Positions 50,052-57,488 of a stretch of 64,000 nucleotides of DNA are shown in pieces. A program made the position numbers and the translations under genes. The notes below the pieces were generated by a model that did not search any database, had not been told where the DNA came from, and saw nothing but the letters and a program-made list of their open reading frames with translations. The stretch lies in the NCBI RefSeq assembly GCF_024172095.1, contig NZ_JAMZDX010000007.1, positions 372,001 to 436,000 of the forward strand. The letters are read 5' to 3'. Source of the stretch: Kitasatospora cinereorecta. GTDB lineage: Bacteria; Actinomycetota; Actinomycetes; Streptomycetales; Streptomycetaceae. Each line of letters begins with the position of its first letter. Positions within the stretch are counted from its first letter, which is position 1.

Positions 50052-50154
50052 CAGCGCGGCCGTCCGCCCGGCGGGTTCGCGTGCGACCGGGGTCGCAGGC
50101 GGGGGAGACCGGGGATCGATGTGGTGCCGGGTGCGCCGCGCCGAGGATGGCCGG

Positions 50155-51645
50155 GTGACCGAGATCATTGCGGGGCCGTCGATGTCCCCTCCGGAGTTCC
50201 TTGCCGTGCTGAGTGCCGTCGCGCTGGTGGTGGCGCGCTGGCTTCCCCCTTCCGCCCGCCCGCGCGTGACGATCGTGGCGGGGGCGGCCCTCGCCCTGTC
50301 CGTGATCGTGCTGAGTGCGGTGGGGATCCGCTGGCAGCTGCTGCCGGTATTGGCGGGCGCCGCCGCCGCGCTGCCGTTCGCCCTCTCCCCGCTGCTGCGA
50401 TTGCATCTCAGGCGTCCCGGCCGGCCGGCGCGGCGGGCCCGGTGGTGGCTGGCGCTGCCGGGGTCGGCGGCCTGCCTCGGCCTGGTCGCCGCGGGGCCGG
50501 TGGCTGCCTGGGCCTTTCCGGTACCCGTCTTCCCCGAGCCGTCGGGCGACTTCGCGGTCGGCACCCGGGTGGTGCAGTGGACCGACCCGCACCGCCCCGA
50601 GACCTTCACCGCCGATCCGGACGACCGGCGCACGGTCGTGGTCCAGCTCTGGTACCCCGCGCAGCAGGGCCCCGCGGGCGCGCGGCGGGCCCAGTACCTC
50701 GGACGCACGGAGCAGGAGGCGCGCACCGTCTCCGAGGCCCTCGCCCGCGGCGCCGGCCTGCCCGGATTCCTGGTCGACGGCGTCCCGCGGGCCCGTACCC
50801 ATGCGGTCTTCAACGCCCCGGTGGCCGGCGGGGACGAACGGTTCCCGGTCGTGCTGTTCTCTCCCGGGTCGGGCGGGGTCCGCACCCAGAACACCGCCTG
50901 GGCGGAGGAACTGGCCAGCCACGGCTACCTGGTGGCCGCCCTCGACCACCCGTACGACTCCGCCGCCGTCGTCCTCGACGACGGCCGGACGATCCGCGCC
51001 GCGACCGCCTCCACCGGCGACCGGGACGCGGACGAGGAGCCGGCGGCCGGCTGGACGGCCGTCCGGGCCGCCGACCTCGGCTTCGTCCTCACCCAGTTGG
51101 AGGGCTTGGACCGGGGCGGGATCGCCGACCCGCTGACCGGACGCCTGAACACCGGCCGGGTCGCGGTGACCGGCCACTCCCTGGGCGGTGCCGCCGCCCT
51201 GCAGGCCGCCCGGCAGGACTCCAGGTTCGCCGCCGTCATCGACCTGGACGGCTACCCGCACGGCCCGGCCTCGCCGGCCCTCCACCAGCCGGTGCTCGCG
51301 CTCACCCAGGCCGTCACCCCGAGCACCGATCCGCGCTACCTGCCCCGCCTCGCCGAGGCCCTCGCCGGCGACACCGCGACGACCTACCGGCTCACCGTCG
51401 CCGGGGCCGCCCACCTCACCTTCATGGACGGCCCCCTGTACCTGCCGCCGGTGCCCTCGCTCGTCGGCTCGCTGGGCCGCGCCGGGAGCCCGCGCGTCGT
51501 GGCCGCGACCACGCTCGCCTTCCTGGACGCCACCCTGCGGCACGCGCCCGGCGACCCGGCCGCCGTCCTCTCGCGCTACGGCAGCCTCGGCGTCCACCGC
51601 CCGGACGGCCTCGGCTGCGGTCTCAGCGGGTGCGGGGCTGGTTGA
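50155..51645 (+). CDS. Membrane-anchored alpha/beta hydrolase, PAF-acetylhydrolase-like
   Basis: 496 residues. Four membrane helices (to about residue 125; for example FLAVLSAVALVVARWL and VTIVAGAALALSVIVLSAVG) place the rest outside the membrane. The hydrolase domain has VVVQLWYPAQQ, FPVVLFSPGSGG (oxyanion region), YLVAALDHPYD, the nucleophile elbow VAVTGHSLGGAAAL and a late histidine in VAGAAHLTFMD. This order fits platelet-activating-factor acetylhydrolase-like/chlorophyllase-type esterases. GTG 50155 has AGGA about 8 bases upstream. Its last 23 bases overlap the 3' end of the convergent VOC gene. Divergent from the two-component system, a probable regulator. Confidence 0.87.
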   Translation: MTEIIAGPSMSPPEFLAVLSAVALVVARWLPPSARPRVTIVAGAALALSVIVLSAVGIRWQLLPVLAGAAAALPFALSPLLRLHLRRPGRPARRARWWLALPGSAACLGLVAAGPVAAWAFPVPVFPEPSGDFAVGTRVVQWTDPHRPETFTADPDDRRTVVVQLWYPAQQGPAGARRAQYLGRTEQEARTVSEALARGAGLPGFLVDGVPRARTHAVFNAPVAGGDERFPVVLFSPGSGGVRTQNTAWAEELASHGYLVAALDHPYDSAAVVLDDGRTIRAATASTGDRDADEEPAAGWTAVRAADLGFVLTQLEGLDRGGIADPLTGRLNTGRVAVTGHSLGGAAALQAARQDSRFAAVIDLDGYPHGPASPALHQPVLALTQAVTPSTDPRYLPRLAEALAGDTATTYRLTVAGAAHLTFMDGPLYLPPVPSLVGSLGRAGSPRVVAATTLAFLDATLRHAPGDPAAVLSRYGSLGVHRPDGLGCGLSGCGAG

Positions 51646-52039
51646 AGCGGAGCATGTTGCCGGACGGGTCGCGGAAGGCGCAGTCGCGGACGCCGTAGGG
51701 CTGGTCCATCGGCTCCTGGAGGACCTCGGCGCCGGCGGAGCGGATGCGTTCGAAGGTGGCGTCGCAGTCGTCGGTGCGGAAGATGACGCCGCGCAGCTGG
51801 CCCTTGGCGAGGAGTTCGGCGGCGGCCTGGCGGTCGGCGGCGCTGGCGTGGGGGTCGGCGAGCGGGGGTTCGAGGACGATCTCGACGTCCGGCTGGGTCG
51901 GCGAACCGACCGTCACCCAGCGCATGTTCTCGAACCCGACGTCGTTGCGGACCTCGAGGCCGAGCACGTCGCGGTAGAAGGCGAGCGCCTTGTCGTGGTC
52001 GTCGACGGCGATGAAGCACTGCGAAAGCTTGATGTCCAT
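51623..52039 (-). CDS. VOC (glyoxalase/bleomycin-resistance fold) family protein
   Basis: 138 residues, two beta-alpha-beta-beta-beta modules. SQCFIAVDDHDKALAFYRDV is the first, with VLGLEV; the second has FRTDDCDATFERIRSAGAEV and ends CAFRDPSGNMLRFNQP. Metal ligands of true glyoxalases are only partly evident (E in VEIVLEPP). Function unknown, possibly ligand binding or detoxification. Starts 9 bases after an AraC-type regulator gene on the same strand, a pairing common in streptomycetes. Its 3' end overlaps the convergent hydrolase gene by 23 bases. Confidence 0.9.
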   Translation of the reverse strand: MDIKLSQCFIAVDDHDKALAFYRDVLGLEVRNDVGFENMRWVTVGSPTQPDVEIVLEPPLADPHASAADRQAAAELLAKGQLRGVIFRTDDCDATFERIRSAGAEVLQEPMDQPYGVRDCAFRDPSGNMLRFNQPRTR

Positions 52040-52048
52040 GCCGCCACG

Positions 52049-52468
52049 CTACGGACCGGCCGGGGAGTTCGCTTCTCCGTTTCTGACCGGCCTGGTACGG
52101 ATCTTGGCGATGCAGGCCGGGATGGGTGCGCCGGGCTCGTGGTCGCGGGCCCGGTACGCGCTCGGACTCTCGCCGACCAGCTCGGTGAAGCGGGAGCTGA
52201 ACGAGCCGAGCGAGGTACAGCCGACCTCCATGCAGACCTCGGTCACCGTCAGGTCGCCGCGCCGCAGCAGTGCCTTGGCCCGTTCGATCCGGCGGGTCAT
52301 GAGGTAGTTGTACGGCGTCTCCCCGTACGCGGCGCGGAAGCTGCGCGAGAAGTGGCCCGAGGACATCAGGGCGACCCGGGCCAGGGCCGGGACGTCCAGC
52401 GGCTGGGCGTAGTCGCGGTCGATGGTGTCCCGGGCCCGGCGCAGGCGGGCGAGGTCGGCGAGTTCCAC
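52049..52468 (-). CDS. AraC-family regulator (DNA-binding domain only)
   Basis: 139 residues consisting almost wholly of the two helix-turn-helix units: DVPALARVALMSSGHFSRSF and LTVTEVCMEVGCTSLGSFSS, followed by RFTELVGESPSAYR. No sensor domain, so the protein may act in response to a partner such as the downstream VOC protein (inference). Start GTG 52468 has a weak GGGGG upstream; the open frame continues to 54154 only as an artefact over the kinase gene. Operon with the VOC gene. Confidence 0.88.
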   Translation of the reverse strand: MELADLARLRRARDTIDRDYAQPLDVPALARVALMSSGHFSRSFRAAYGETPYNYLMTRRIERAKALLRRGDLTVTEVCMEVGCTSLGSFSSRFTELVGESPSAYRARDHEPGAPIPACIAKIRTRPVRNGEANSPAGP

Positions 52469-52491
52469 GCCCCCTACGGTACCGATCCCGC

Positions 52492-54108
52492 TCAGCCCTG
52501 GCGGCCGAGCAGCGCGTCCTCGAACCCGTCCTGGACGGCGAGGAGCTTGCCCTCCGGGGTGAGCTTGAGGGTGACGCCCACACCGACGTCGGGGTGGCAG
52601 CCGGCGGTGGCGGAGGTGGTGGTCTCGGAGAGCACCAGGGTGTCGGCGGTGGCGGAGACCAGCAGGTCGATGGAGCCGCAGGAGAGGTCGTACTCCGCGA
52701 AGGCGCTGCTGGAGCGGCCGACCGTGTCGCCCTGCTTCCCGGGGGTGATCTGGATCCGGTAGACGCCCTTGGGGTGGTCGCCCTTCTGCTGCACCTCGCC
52801 CTGCCAGACGCCGAGCAGCGCGGTGGGCACCAGGCTCTCCGGGGTCGGCGAGGGGCTGGGCGACGGGGAGGCCGAGGGGGAGGGGGAGGCGGACGTGGCG
52901 GGGGCGGCCTCCGGGTGCCGGGCGGAGCGGTCGGCCGTGCTGGAGCCGTGGCCGAGCCACAGCGCCGTGCCGCCGGCGGCGGCGAGCACGACCGCTCCCG
53001 CGAGGACCGGTACCAGGACGCGCCGGCGCCCGCCGCCGGGGGTCACCTCCGCGGTGACCGGGCCCTCGCCCGTGGACGGTTCGCCCGGGTCGGCGTCGGT
53101 CCGGACAGCGGGGACTTCGGACGGGGGCAGGGTGTTCGGCGCGGTCGGGGTGCGGCCGTCGGCGTCGGCCGGGGCGGCGTCGGCGGGCGGCTGCGTGTCC
53201 TCCGCGTCCAGGCCGAGCAGCTCGACGGCGAGCCGGGCGACCGACTCGGAGACCGCCGAGGGCAGCCAGCCGCGCCGGCCGAGCCGGACGGTGCCGGCGG
53301 CCGGCCCCGCGCTCAGGCGGCGGCGCAGCTCGGCCGGGACGGGCCGGTCCTCGGGTTGCTTGGCGAGGCAGTCGAGGATGACGGCGCGCAGTTCGCCGTC
53401 GAGTCCGCCGAGCTCCGGCGGCTCGTGCAGGACGCGGTAGAGCAGGACGGCGGCGCTGACCCCCTCGCCGAAGGGCGCGATGCCGGTGGCGGCGTACGCG
53501 AGCACCGCGCCGAGGGCGAAGACGTCCCCGGCCGGTCCTGCTGGGCGGCCCTGGGCCTGTTCGGGCGACATGTAGCCGGGGGAGCCGACCACGTACCCGG
53601 ACCGGGTCAGGGCGGTGGTGGCGTCGAGCGCGCGGGCGATGCCGAAGTCGATCAGGCGCGGGCCGTCCAGGGCCAGCAGGATGTTGGACGGCTTGATGTC
53701 CCGGTGCACCAGGCCCATGCCGTGGACGTGCTCCAGCGTCTCGGCCAGACCCCCGCCGAGGGCCCGGACCACCGGCAGCGGCAGCGGCCCGAACTCGCGG
53801 ACCGCCTCGCCGAGCGGCGGGCCGGCCACGTAGCCGGTGGCGACCCACGGGTGCGCGCCCTCGGTGTCGGCGTCCAGCACCGGCGCGGTCCACTGGCCGC
53901 CGACCTGGCGGGCGGCCGCCACCTCCTGCCGGAAGCGGGTGCGGAACTCGCGGTCGGCCGCGTACTCGCCGCGGACCAGCTTGACCGCGACCGTCCGGCC
54001 GCCCGGGCTGCGGCCGAGGTAGACCTCGCCCATGCCGCCCGCGCCCAGCCGTCGCAGCAGGCGGTACTCGCCCACCCGCTGCGGATCCTCCGGCCCCAAT
54101 GCTTCCAT
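52492..54108 (-). CDS. Membrane Ser/Thr protein kinase (PknB type) with extracellular domain
   Basis: 538 residues. Kinase domain at about 15-270: LLRRLGAGGMGEVYLGRS, VAVKLV (Lys), LVHRDIKPSNILL (HRD), LIDFGIARAL (DFG), GSPGYMSPEQAQG. A long acidic Pro/Ala linker, one membrane helix (VLVPVLAGAVVLAAAGGTAL, about 345-365), a Ser/Pro repeat stalk and an extracellular domain of about 130 residues (TALLGVWQGEVQQKGDHPKG ... LLAVQDGFEDALLGRQG) that I do not recognise as PASTA or NHL. The extracellular domain looks lipocalin-like in length and beta content. ATG 54108. Substrates unknown. Confidence 0.92.
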   Translation of the reverse strand: MEALGPEDPQRVGEYRLLRRLGAGGMGEVYLGRSPGGRTVAVKLVRGEYAADREFRTRFRQEVAAARQVGGQWTAPVLDADTEGAHPWVATGYVAGPPLGEAVREFGPLPLPVVRALGGGLAETLEHVHGMGLVHRDIKPSNILLALDGPRLIDFGIARALDATTALTRSGYVVGSPGYMSPEQAQGRPAGPAGDVFALGAVLAYAATGIAPFGEGVSAAVLLYRVLHEPPELGGLDGELRAVILDCLAKQPEDRPVPAELRRRLSAGPAAGTVRLGRRGWLPSAVSESVARLAVELLGLDAEDTQPPADAAPADADGRTPTAPNTLPPSEVPAVRTDADPGEPSTGEGPVTAEVTPGGGRRRVLVPVLAGAVVLAAAGGTALWLGHGSSTADRSARHPEAAPATSASPSPSASPSPSPSPTPESLVPTALLGVWQGEVQQKGDHPKGVYRIQITPGKQGDTVGRSSSAFAEYDLSCGSIDLLVSATADTLVLSETTTSATAGCHPDVGVGVTLKLTPEGKLLAVQDGFEDALLGRQG

Positions 54109-54217
54109 CCCCCAGCCCTCCCCGGCGTGATCGCTGCGCAGACCGTACCGGCAAGGGCCGACCCCTGGCGATTCAGTGCTGCCGGTCGCGGTCACGGACA
54201 CCGCACTGGCCAGATGA

Positions 54218-54233
54218 CTAAGCGCTTGCTTAG
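54218..54233. promoter_or_regulatory. TetR-type operator upstream of the MDR reductase
   Basis: CTAAGC-GCTT-GCTTAG, a textbook TetR-family palindrome, 41 bases before the reductase start and 110 bases from the kinase start. The likely binder is the TetR protein encoded at 55331-55975, downstream of the reductase. Confidence 0.65.
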
Positions 54234-54274
54234 ACTGCGGGACATCAGGGCCGCCCACGTCGTACGGAGACGCC

Positions 54275-55282
54275 ATGTCGGGAACCAACCGCCAGATCCG
54301 CCTCGCCCGCCGCCCGGTCGGCGAGCTCCAGCCCGAGGACTGGGCGCACGTCACCGAGCCTGCCGAGGCACCCGGCGAGGGCCGGTTCGCGGGCCGCACC
54401 CGGTACATCTCGCTCGACCCGGCGATGCGCGGCTGGCTCGACGACCGCCCCTCCTACCTGCCGCCGGTCGGCCTCGGCGAGGTCATGCGGGCCGGCTCGG
54501 TGATCGAGGTGACCGAGTCCGACCACCCGGGGTTCCGGCCCGGCGACCACGTGGTCGGCACCTTCGGCGTCCAGGAGTACGTGATCTCCGACGGCCGCGG
54601 CACCCTCAAGGTCGACCCCTCGCGGGCCCCGCTGTCCACCTACCTCGGCGCGCTCGGCATGCCCGGCATGACCGCCTACTTCGGCCTGCTGGATGTCGGC
54701 GCCCTGAAGGAGGGTGAGACGGTGGTCGTCTCCGGCGCGGCCGGCGCGGTCGGCAGCCTGGTCGGCCAGATCGCGAAGATCAAGGGCTGCCGGGTGATCG
54801 GCATCGCGGGCGGCCCCGACAAGTGCGCCGTGCTCACCGACGAGCTGGGCTTCGACGCGGCGATCGACTACCGCGCCGAGGACGTGCGCAAGGCGCTGCG
54901 CACCCACGCCCCCGACGGCATCGACGTCTACTTCGACAACGTCGGCGGCGAGATCCTCGAGGCGGCGCTCGGCCGGCTGGCGATGCGCGCCCGGGTGGTG
55001 ATCTGCGGCGCGATCAGCCAGTACAACAACGAGACCGCGGTGCACGGTCCGGCCAACTACCTGAGCCTGCTGGTGCGGCGGGCACGGATGGAGGGCTTCG
55101 TGGTCTTCGACTACTCCGCCCGCTACGGCGAGGCCGCCCGGGAGATCGCCGGCTGGATCGCCGAGGGCCGGATCAAGGTGCTGGAGCACGTGGTCAAGGG
55201 CGGCGTGGACGACTTCCCGGCCACCCTCGGGATGCTCTTCCGCGGCGAGAACACCGGCAAGCTGGTGCTCGACCTGACCTGA
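54275..55282 (+). CDS. NADPH-dependent zinc-less MDR oxidoreductase (prostaglandin/alkenal reductase type)
   Basis: 335 residues. The LTB4DH/curcumin-reductase branch of the medium-chain family: MSxTNRQIRLARRPVGELQP N-terminus, GLGEVMRAGSVIEV, YLGALGMPGMTAYFGLLDVG, the nucleotide loop VVVSGAAGAVGSLVGQIAKI, GIAGGPDKC and VDVYFDNVGG-like IDVYFDNVGGEILEAAL, plus ICGAISQYNNE. No zinc ligands. Reduces activated C=C bonds with NADPH. GGAG five bases before ATG 54275. A TetR operator lies in its promoter and the tetR gene is convergent behind it. Confidence 0.93.
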   Translation: MSGTNRQIRLARRPVGELQPEDWAHVTEPAEAPGEGRFAGRTRYISLDPAMRGWLDDRPSYLPPVGLGEVMRAGSVIEVTESDHPGFRPGDHVVGTFGVQEYVISDGRGTLKVDPSRAPLSTYLGALGMPGMTAYFGLLDVGALKEGETVVVSGAAGAVGSLVGQIAKIKGCRVIGIAGGPDKCAVLTDELGFDAAIDYRAEDVRKALRTHAPDGIDVYFDNVGGEILEAALGRLAMRARVVICGAISQYNNETAVHGPANYLSLLVRRARMEGFVVFDYSARYGEAAREIAGWIAEGRIKVLEHVVKGGVDDFPATLGMLFRGENTGKLVLDLT

Positions 55283-55319
55283 TCGCGCCTGACTGATCGC
55301 CCCTGACCTGATCGCGCCC
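55275..55319 (+). repeat. Three tandem ~15-bp units at the reductase stop
   Basis: TGACCTGATCGCGCC, TGACTGATCGCCCC, TGACCTGATCGCGCCC follow one another from within the last codons of the reductase. Each carries TGA, so the stop is repeated in the duplication. Probably replication slippage. Confidence 0.75.
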
Positions 55320-55330
55320 GACCGGCCGGA

Positions 55331-55975
55331 TCACGGGCCGCCCCGCCGCCTCGGCCGGGCGGCCCCGATCATGAACCCGGCCAGCTCCGCGACCACCTCG
55401 TCCAGCCCGGCCGCCACCCGGCCCGCCACCCAGTCGTGCAGCAGCCCGTTGACCGCGCCGATGAACGCCGTCGCCGCGATCTGGTAGTCGCGCTCCGCCG
55501 CCTCCCCGCGTCCGGCCGCCGCGTCGGCCTCGGCCGCGATCAGGTCCACCCAGCGGGAGCGGCGGACCAGCCGCTGCTCCTCCAACTCCGGGCTGACGCC
55601 GACGATCTCGACGAAGGCGATGCGCAGCCGGCGCGGGTCCTCGGTGGCCGCCGTGACGTACGCCCGCAGCACGGCCGCGATCCGCCGCTCGAACGGCAGG
55701 CCCTCGGCGGCCGGAAGCGCCCGCAGCACCGCCTGCTCGGCCAGGTCGTTGACCCGCAGGTGCAGCCGGGCGAGCACGTCCTCCAGGTTGCGGAACTCCT
55801 CGTAGAACTGACGGGTCGACAACCCGGCCGCCTCGCACAGCGCCGCCACCGAGGACGCCCGGTAGCCGGGGCGGTCGCCGAAGAGGTCCAGCGCGGCCGC
55901 CAGGAAGCGCTCGCGCCGCTCGTCCCGCCGCTCCTGCGCCGTCCGGCCGCCGTACGTGCCCGTGGCCTGCCTCAC
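55331..55975 (-). CDS. TetR-family transcriptional regulator
   Basis: 214 residues. N-terminal helix-turn-helix: ERRERFLAAALDLFGDRPGY then RASSVAALCEAAGLSTRQFY and EEFRNLEDVLARLH. The C-terminal domain (AAVLRAYVTAATEDPRRLRI and GAVNGLLHDWVAGRV) is of the TetR ligand-binding type. GTG 55975 has GGAGGGG 8 bases upstream. The gene is convergent with the MDR reductase; the TetR-like palindrome is in the reductase promoter rather than its own, so it probably controls the reductase. Confidence 0.92.
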   Translation of the reverse strand: MRQATGTYGGRTAQERRDERRERFLAAALDLFGDRPGYRASSVAALCEAAGLSTRQFYEEFRNLEDVLARLHLRVNDLAEQAVLRALPAAEGLPFERRIAAVLRAYVTAATEDPRRLRIAFVEIVGVSPELEEQRLVRRSRWVDLIAAEADAAAGRGEAAERDYQIAATAFIGAVNGLLHDWVAGRVAAGLDEVVAELAGFMIGAARPRRRGGP

Positions 55976-56054
55976 CGCTGCCGCCCCTCCCGTCGAGACC
56001 GCGGGATCCCGGTACGCCGATGCCCCGCCGCCCCGATTGTCGCGTACCGGGGTC

Positions 56055-56084
56055 TTGTCAGGGCTCGCGGATCCTCCCTACCGT
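56055..56084 (+). promoter_or_regulatory. Promoter of the YncE-like gene
   Basis: TTGTCA (56055-56060), 18-base spacer, TACCGT (56079-56084), followed by CGGGTA. Same spacing and same TACCGTCGGGTA as the aldehyde dehydrogenase promoter at 13269-13298. CTACC-GTCG-GGTAG also forms a short inverted repeat. Confidence 0.6.
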
Positions 56085-56145
56085 CGGGTAGCGCCAATCT
56101 GACAATCCGTCGTTTCAGACTCGTGTGCCCCGCGAAGGAGTGGCC

Positions 56146-57405
56146 ATGTCGCCGTCCCGCACGTCACGGCTCCGCGTACTCGGCGGTCTCGCCGCCGCCC
56201 TGGTCCTCTGCACCACCGCCGGGGGCGCCGCCGCCGGCGTCCCGGCCGCCGGCGGCGGGCTGCGGGAGGTGATGTTCGTCGGCAACAACTGGGACGGCAC
56301 CGCCGACGTCATCCGCTCCGGCGGCGACCTCGCCAGGATCGGCCGGATCAACGTCATTCCCGACAAGGACCTGCGGCTGGCCGAGATCTACCTCAACCCG
56401 GTCAAGCTGGCGTACTTCCTCGGCGTGCGGCTCGGCCCGGGCGAGGGCCACGACCAGTTCGTCGACGACATGTACTCCACGCCGGACGGCAGCGCCGTGG
56501 TCGTCTCCCGCCCGAGCTTCGCCGACGTGGTCTCCATCGACCTGGCCAGCGGCCGGATCAACTGGCGCTTCCCCGTGGCCGGTTACCGTTCCGACCACAT
56601 GGCCGTCTCACCGGACGGCACCCGGATCGCGGTCTCCGCCTCCACCGCGAACACCGTCCACGTCCTCGACATCCGCACCGGCCGGCCGCTCGGCTCCTTC
56701 GCCACCGGCGACAAGCCGCACGAGAACCTGTTCACCGACGGCGGCAAGCGGATCTGGAACATGTCCATCGGCGAGGTCACCACCGCGCTCGACGCCCCCT
56801 GGCTCGACTGGACCAAGGGCGACCGGCACATCACCGTGGTGGACGCCGACACCTTCGCCACCGTCAGGACCATCGACATGCGCAGCCGCCTCGACGCCGC
56901 CGGCCGCAGCGACCTCTCCAACGCGGTGCGGCCCGCCGCCTTCACCCCCGACGGCTCGACCCTCTACTTCCAGGTCTCCTTCTTCAACGGCTTCGTCGAG
57001 TACGACGTCGCCGCCGACAAGGTCACCCGGGTCAAGACCCTGCCCAAGAACCCCGCCACCAGCGAGGACCGCACCACCTGGGTCAACGACTCGCGCCACC
57101 ACGGCCTGTCGATGAGCCCCGCCGGCGACAAGCTCTGCGTCGCCGGCACCATGGACGACTACGCCACCGTCGTCGACCGGGCCACCCTCCAGGAAGGGCC
57201 GCTGGTCCCCGCCGTCAAGCCGTACTGGGCCACCGTCAGTGGCGACGGCAAGTCCTGCATCATCTCCGAGAGCGGCGCCGACCGGGTCACCGCCATCGAC
57301 TTCGCCACCGGCCGCAGGACCGCCTCGGTGGACGTCGGCGACCACCCCCAGCGGGTCCGCCTCGGCCACGTCGCCGCCGACTGGACCGGACCGGCCGGCA
57401 GCTGA
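56146..57405 (+). CDS. Secreted YncE-like beta-propeller protein
   Basis: 419 residues. A signal peptide (RLRVLGGLAAALVLCTTAGG, cleavage near AAAGVPA) precedes a YVTN/YncE-type propeller: DMYSTPDGSAVVVSRPSFAD, AGYRSDHMAVSPDGTRIAVS, ANTVHVLDIRTGRPLGSF, AAFTPDGSTLYFQVSFFNGF, YWATVSGDGKSCIISESGAD, RVTAIDFATGRRTASVDVGD. Blades carry the usual PDG turn. Such proteins are extracytoplasmic ligand-binding propellers without proven enzymatic activity. AAGGAG 6 bases before ATG 56146. Confidence 0.87.
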   Translation: MSPSRTSRLRVLGGLAAALVLCTTAGGAAAGVPAAGGGLREVMFVGNNWDGTADVIRSGGDLARIGRINVIPDKDLRLAEIYLNPVKLAYFLGVRLGPGEGHDQFVDDMYSTPDGSAVVVSRPSFADVVSIDLASGRINWRFPVAGYRSDHMAVSPDGTRIAVSASTANTVHVLDIRTGRPLGSFATGDKPHENLFTDGGKRIWNMSIGEVTTALDAPWLDWTKGDRHITVVDADTFATVRTIDMRSRLDAAGRSDLSNAVRPAAFTPDGSTLYFQVSFFNGFVEYDVAADKVTRVKTLPKNPATSEDRTTWVNDSRHHGLSMSPAGDKLCVAGTMDDYATVVDRATLQEGPLVPAVKPYWATVSGDGKSCIISESGADRVTAIDFATGRRTASVDVGDHPQRVRLGHVAADWTGPAGS

Positions 57406-57443
57406 GCGGTGTTCCCGGCCGCGTTCCCGGCCGCAGTTGAGTA

Positions 57444-57461
57444 GGCGTACTCATGTACGCC
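57444..57461. promoter_or_regulatory. Inverted repeat upstream of the large membrane protein gene
   Basis: GGCGTAC-TCAT-GTACGCC, perfect 7-base arms, 27 bases before ATG 57489. An in-frame ATG (57453) lies inside it, another reason to prefer the downstream start. Confidence 0.5.
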
Positions 57462-57488
57462 GGTGCCCCCGGCCGCCACACTCTCCGC

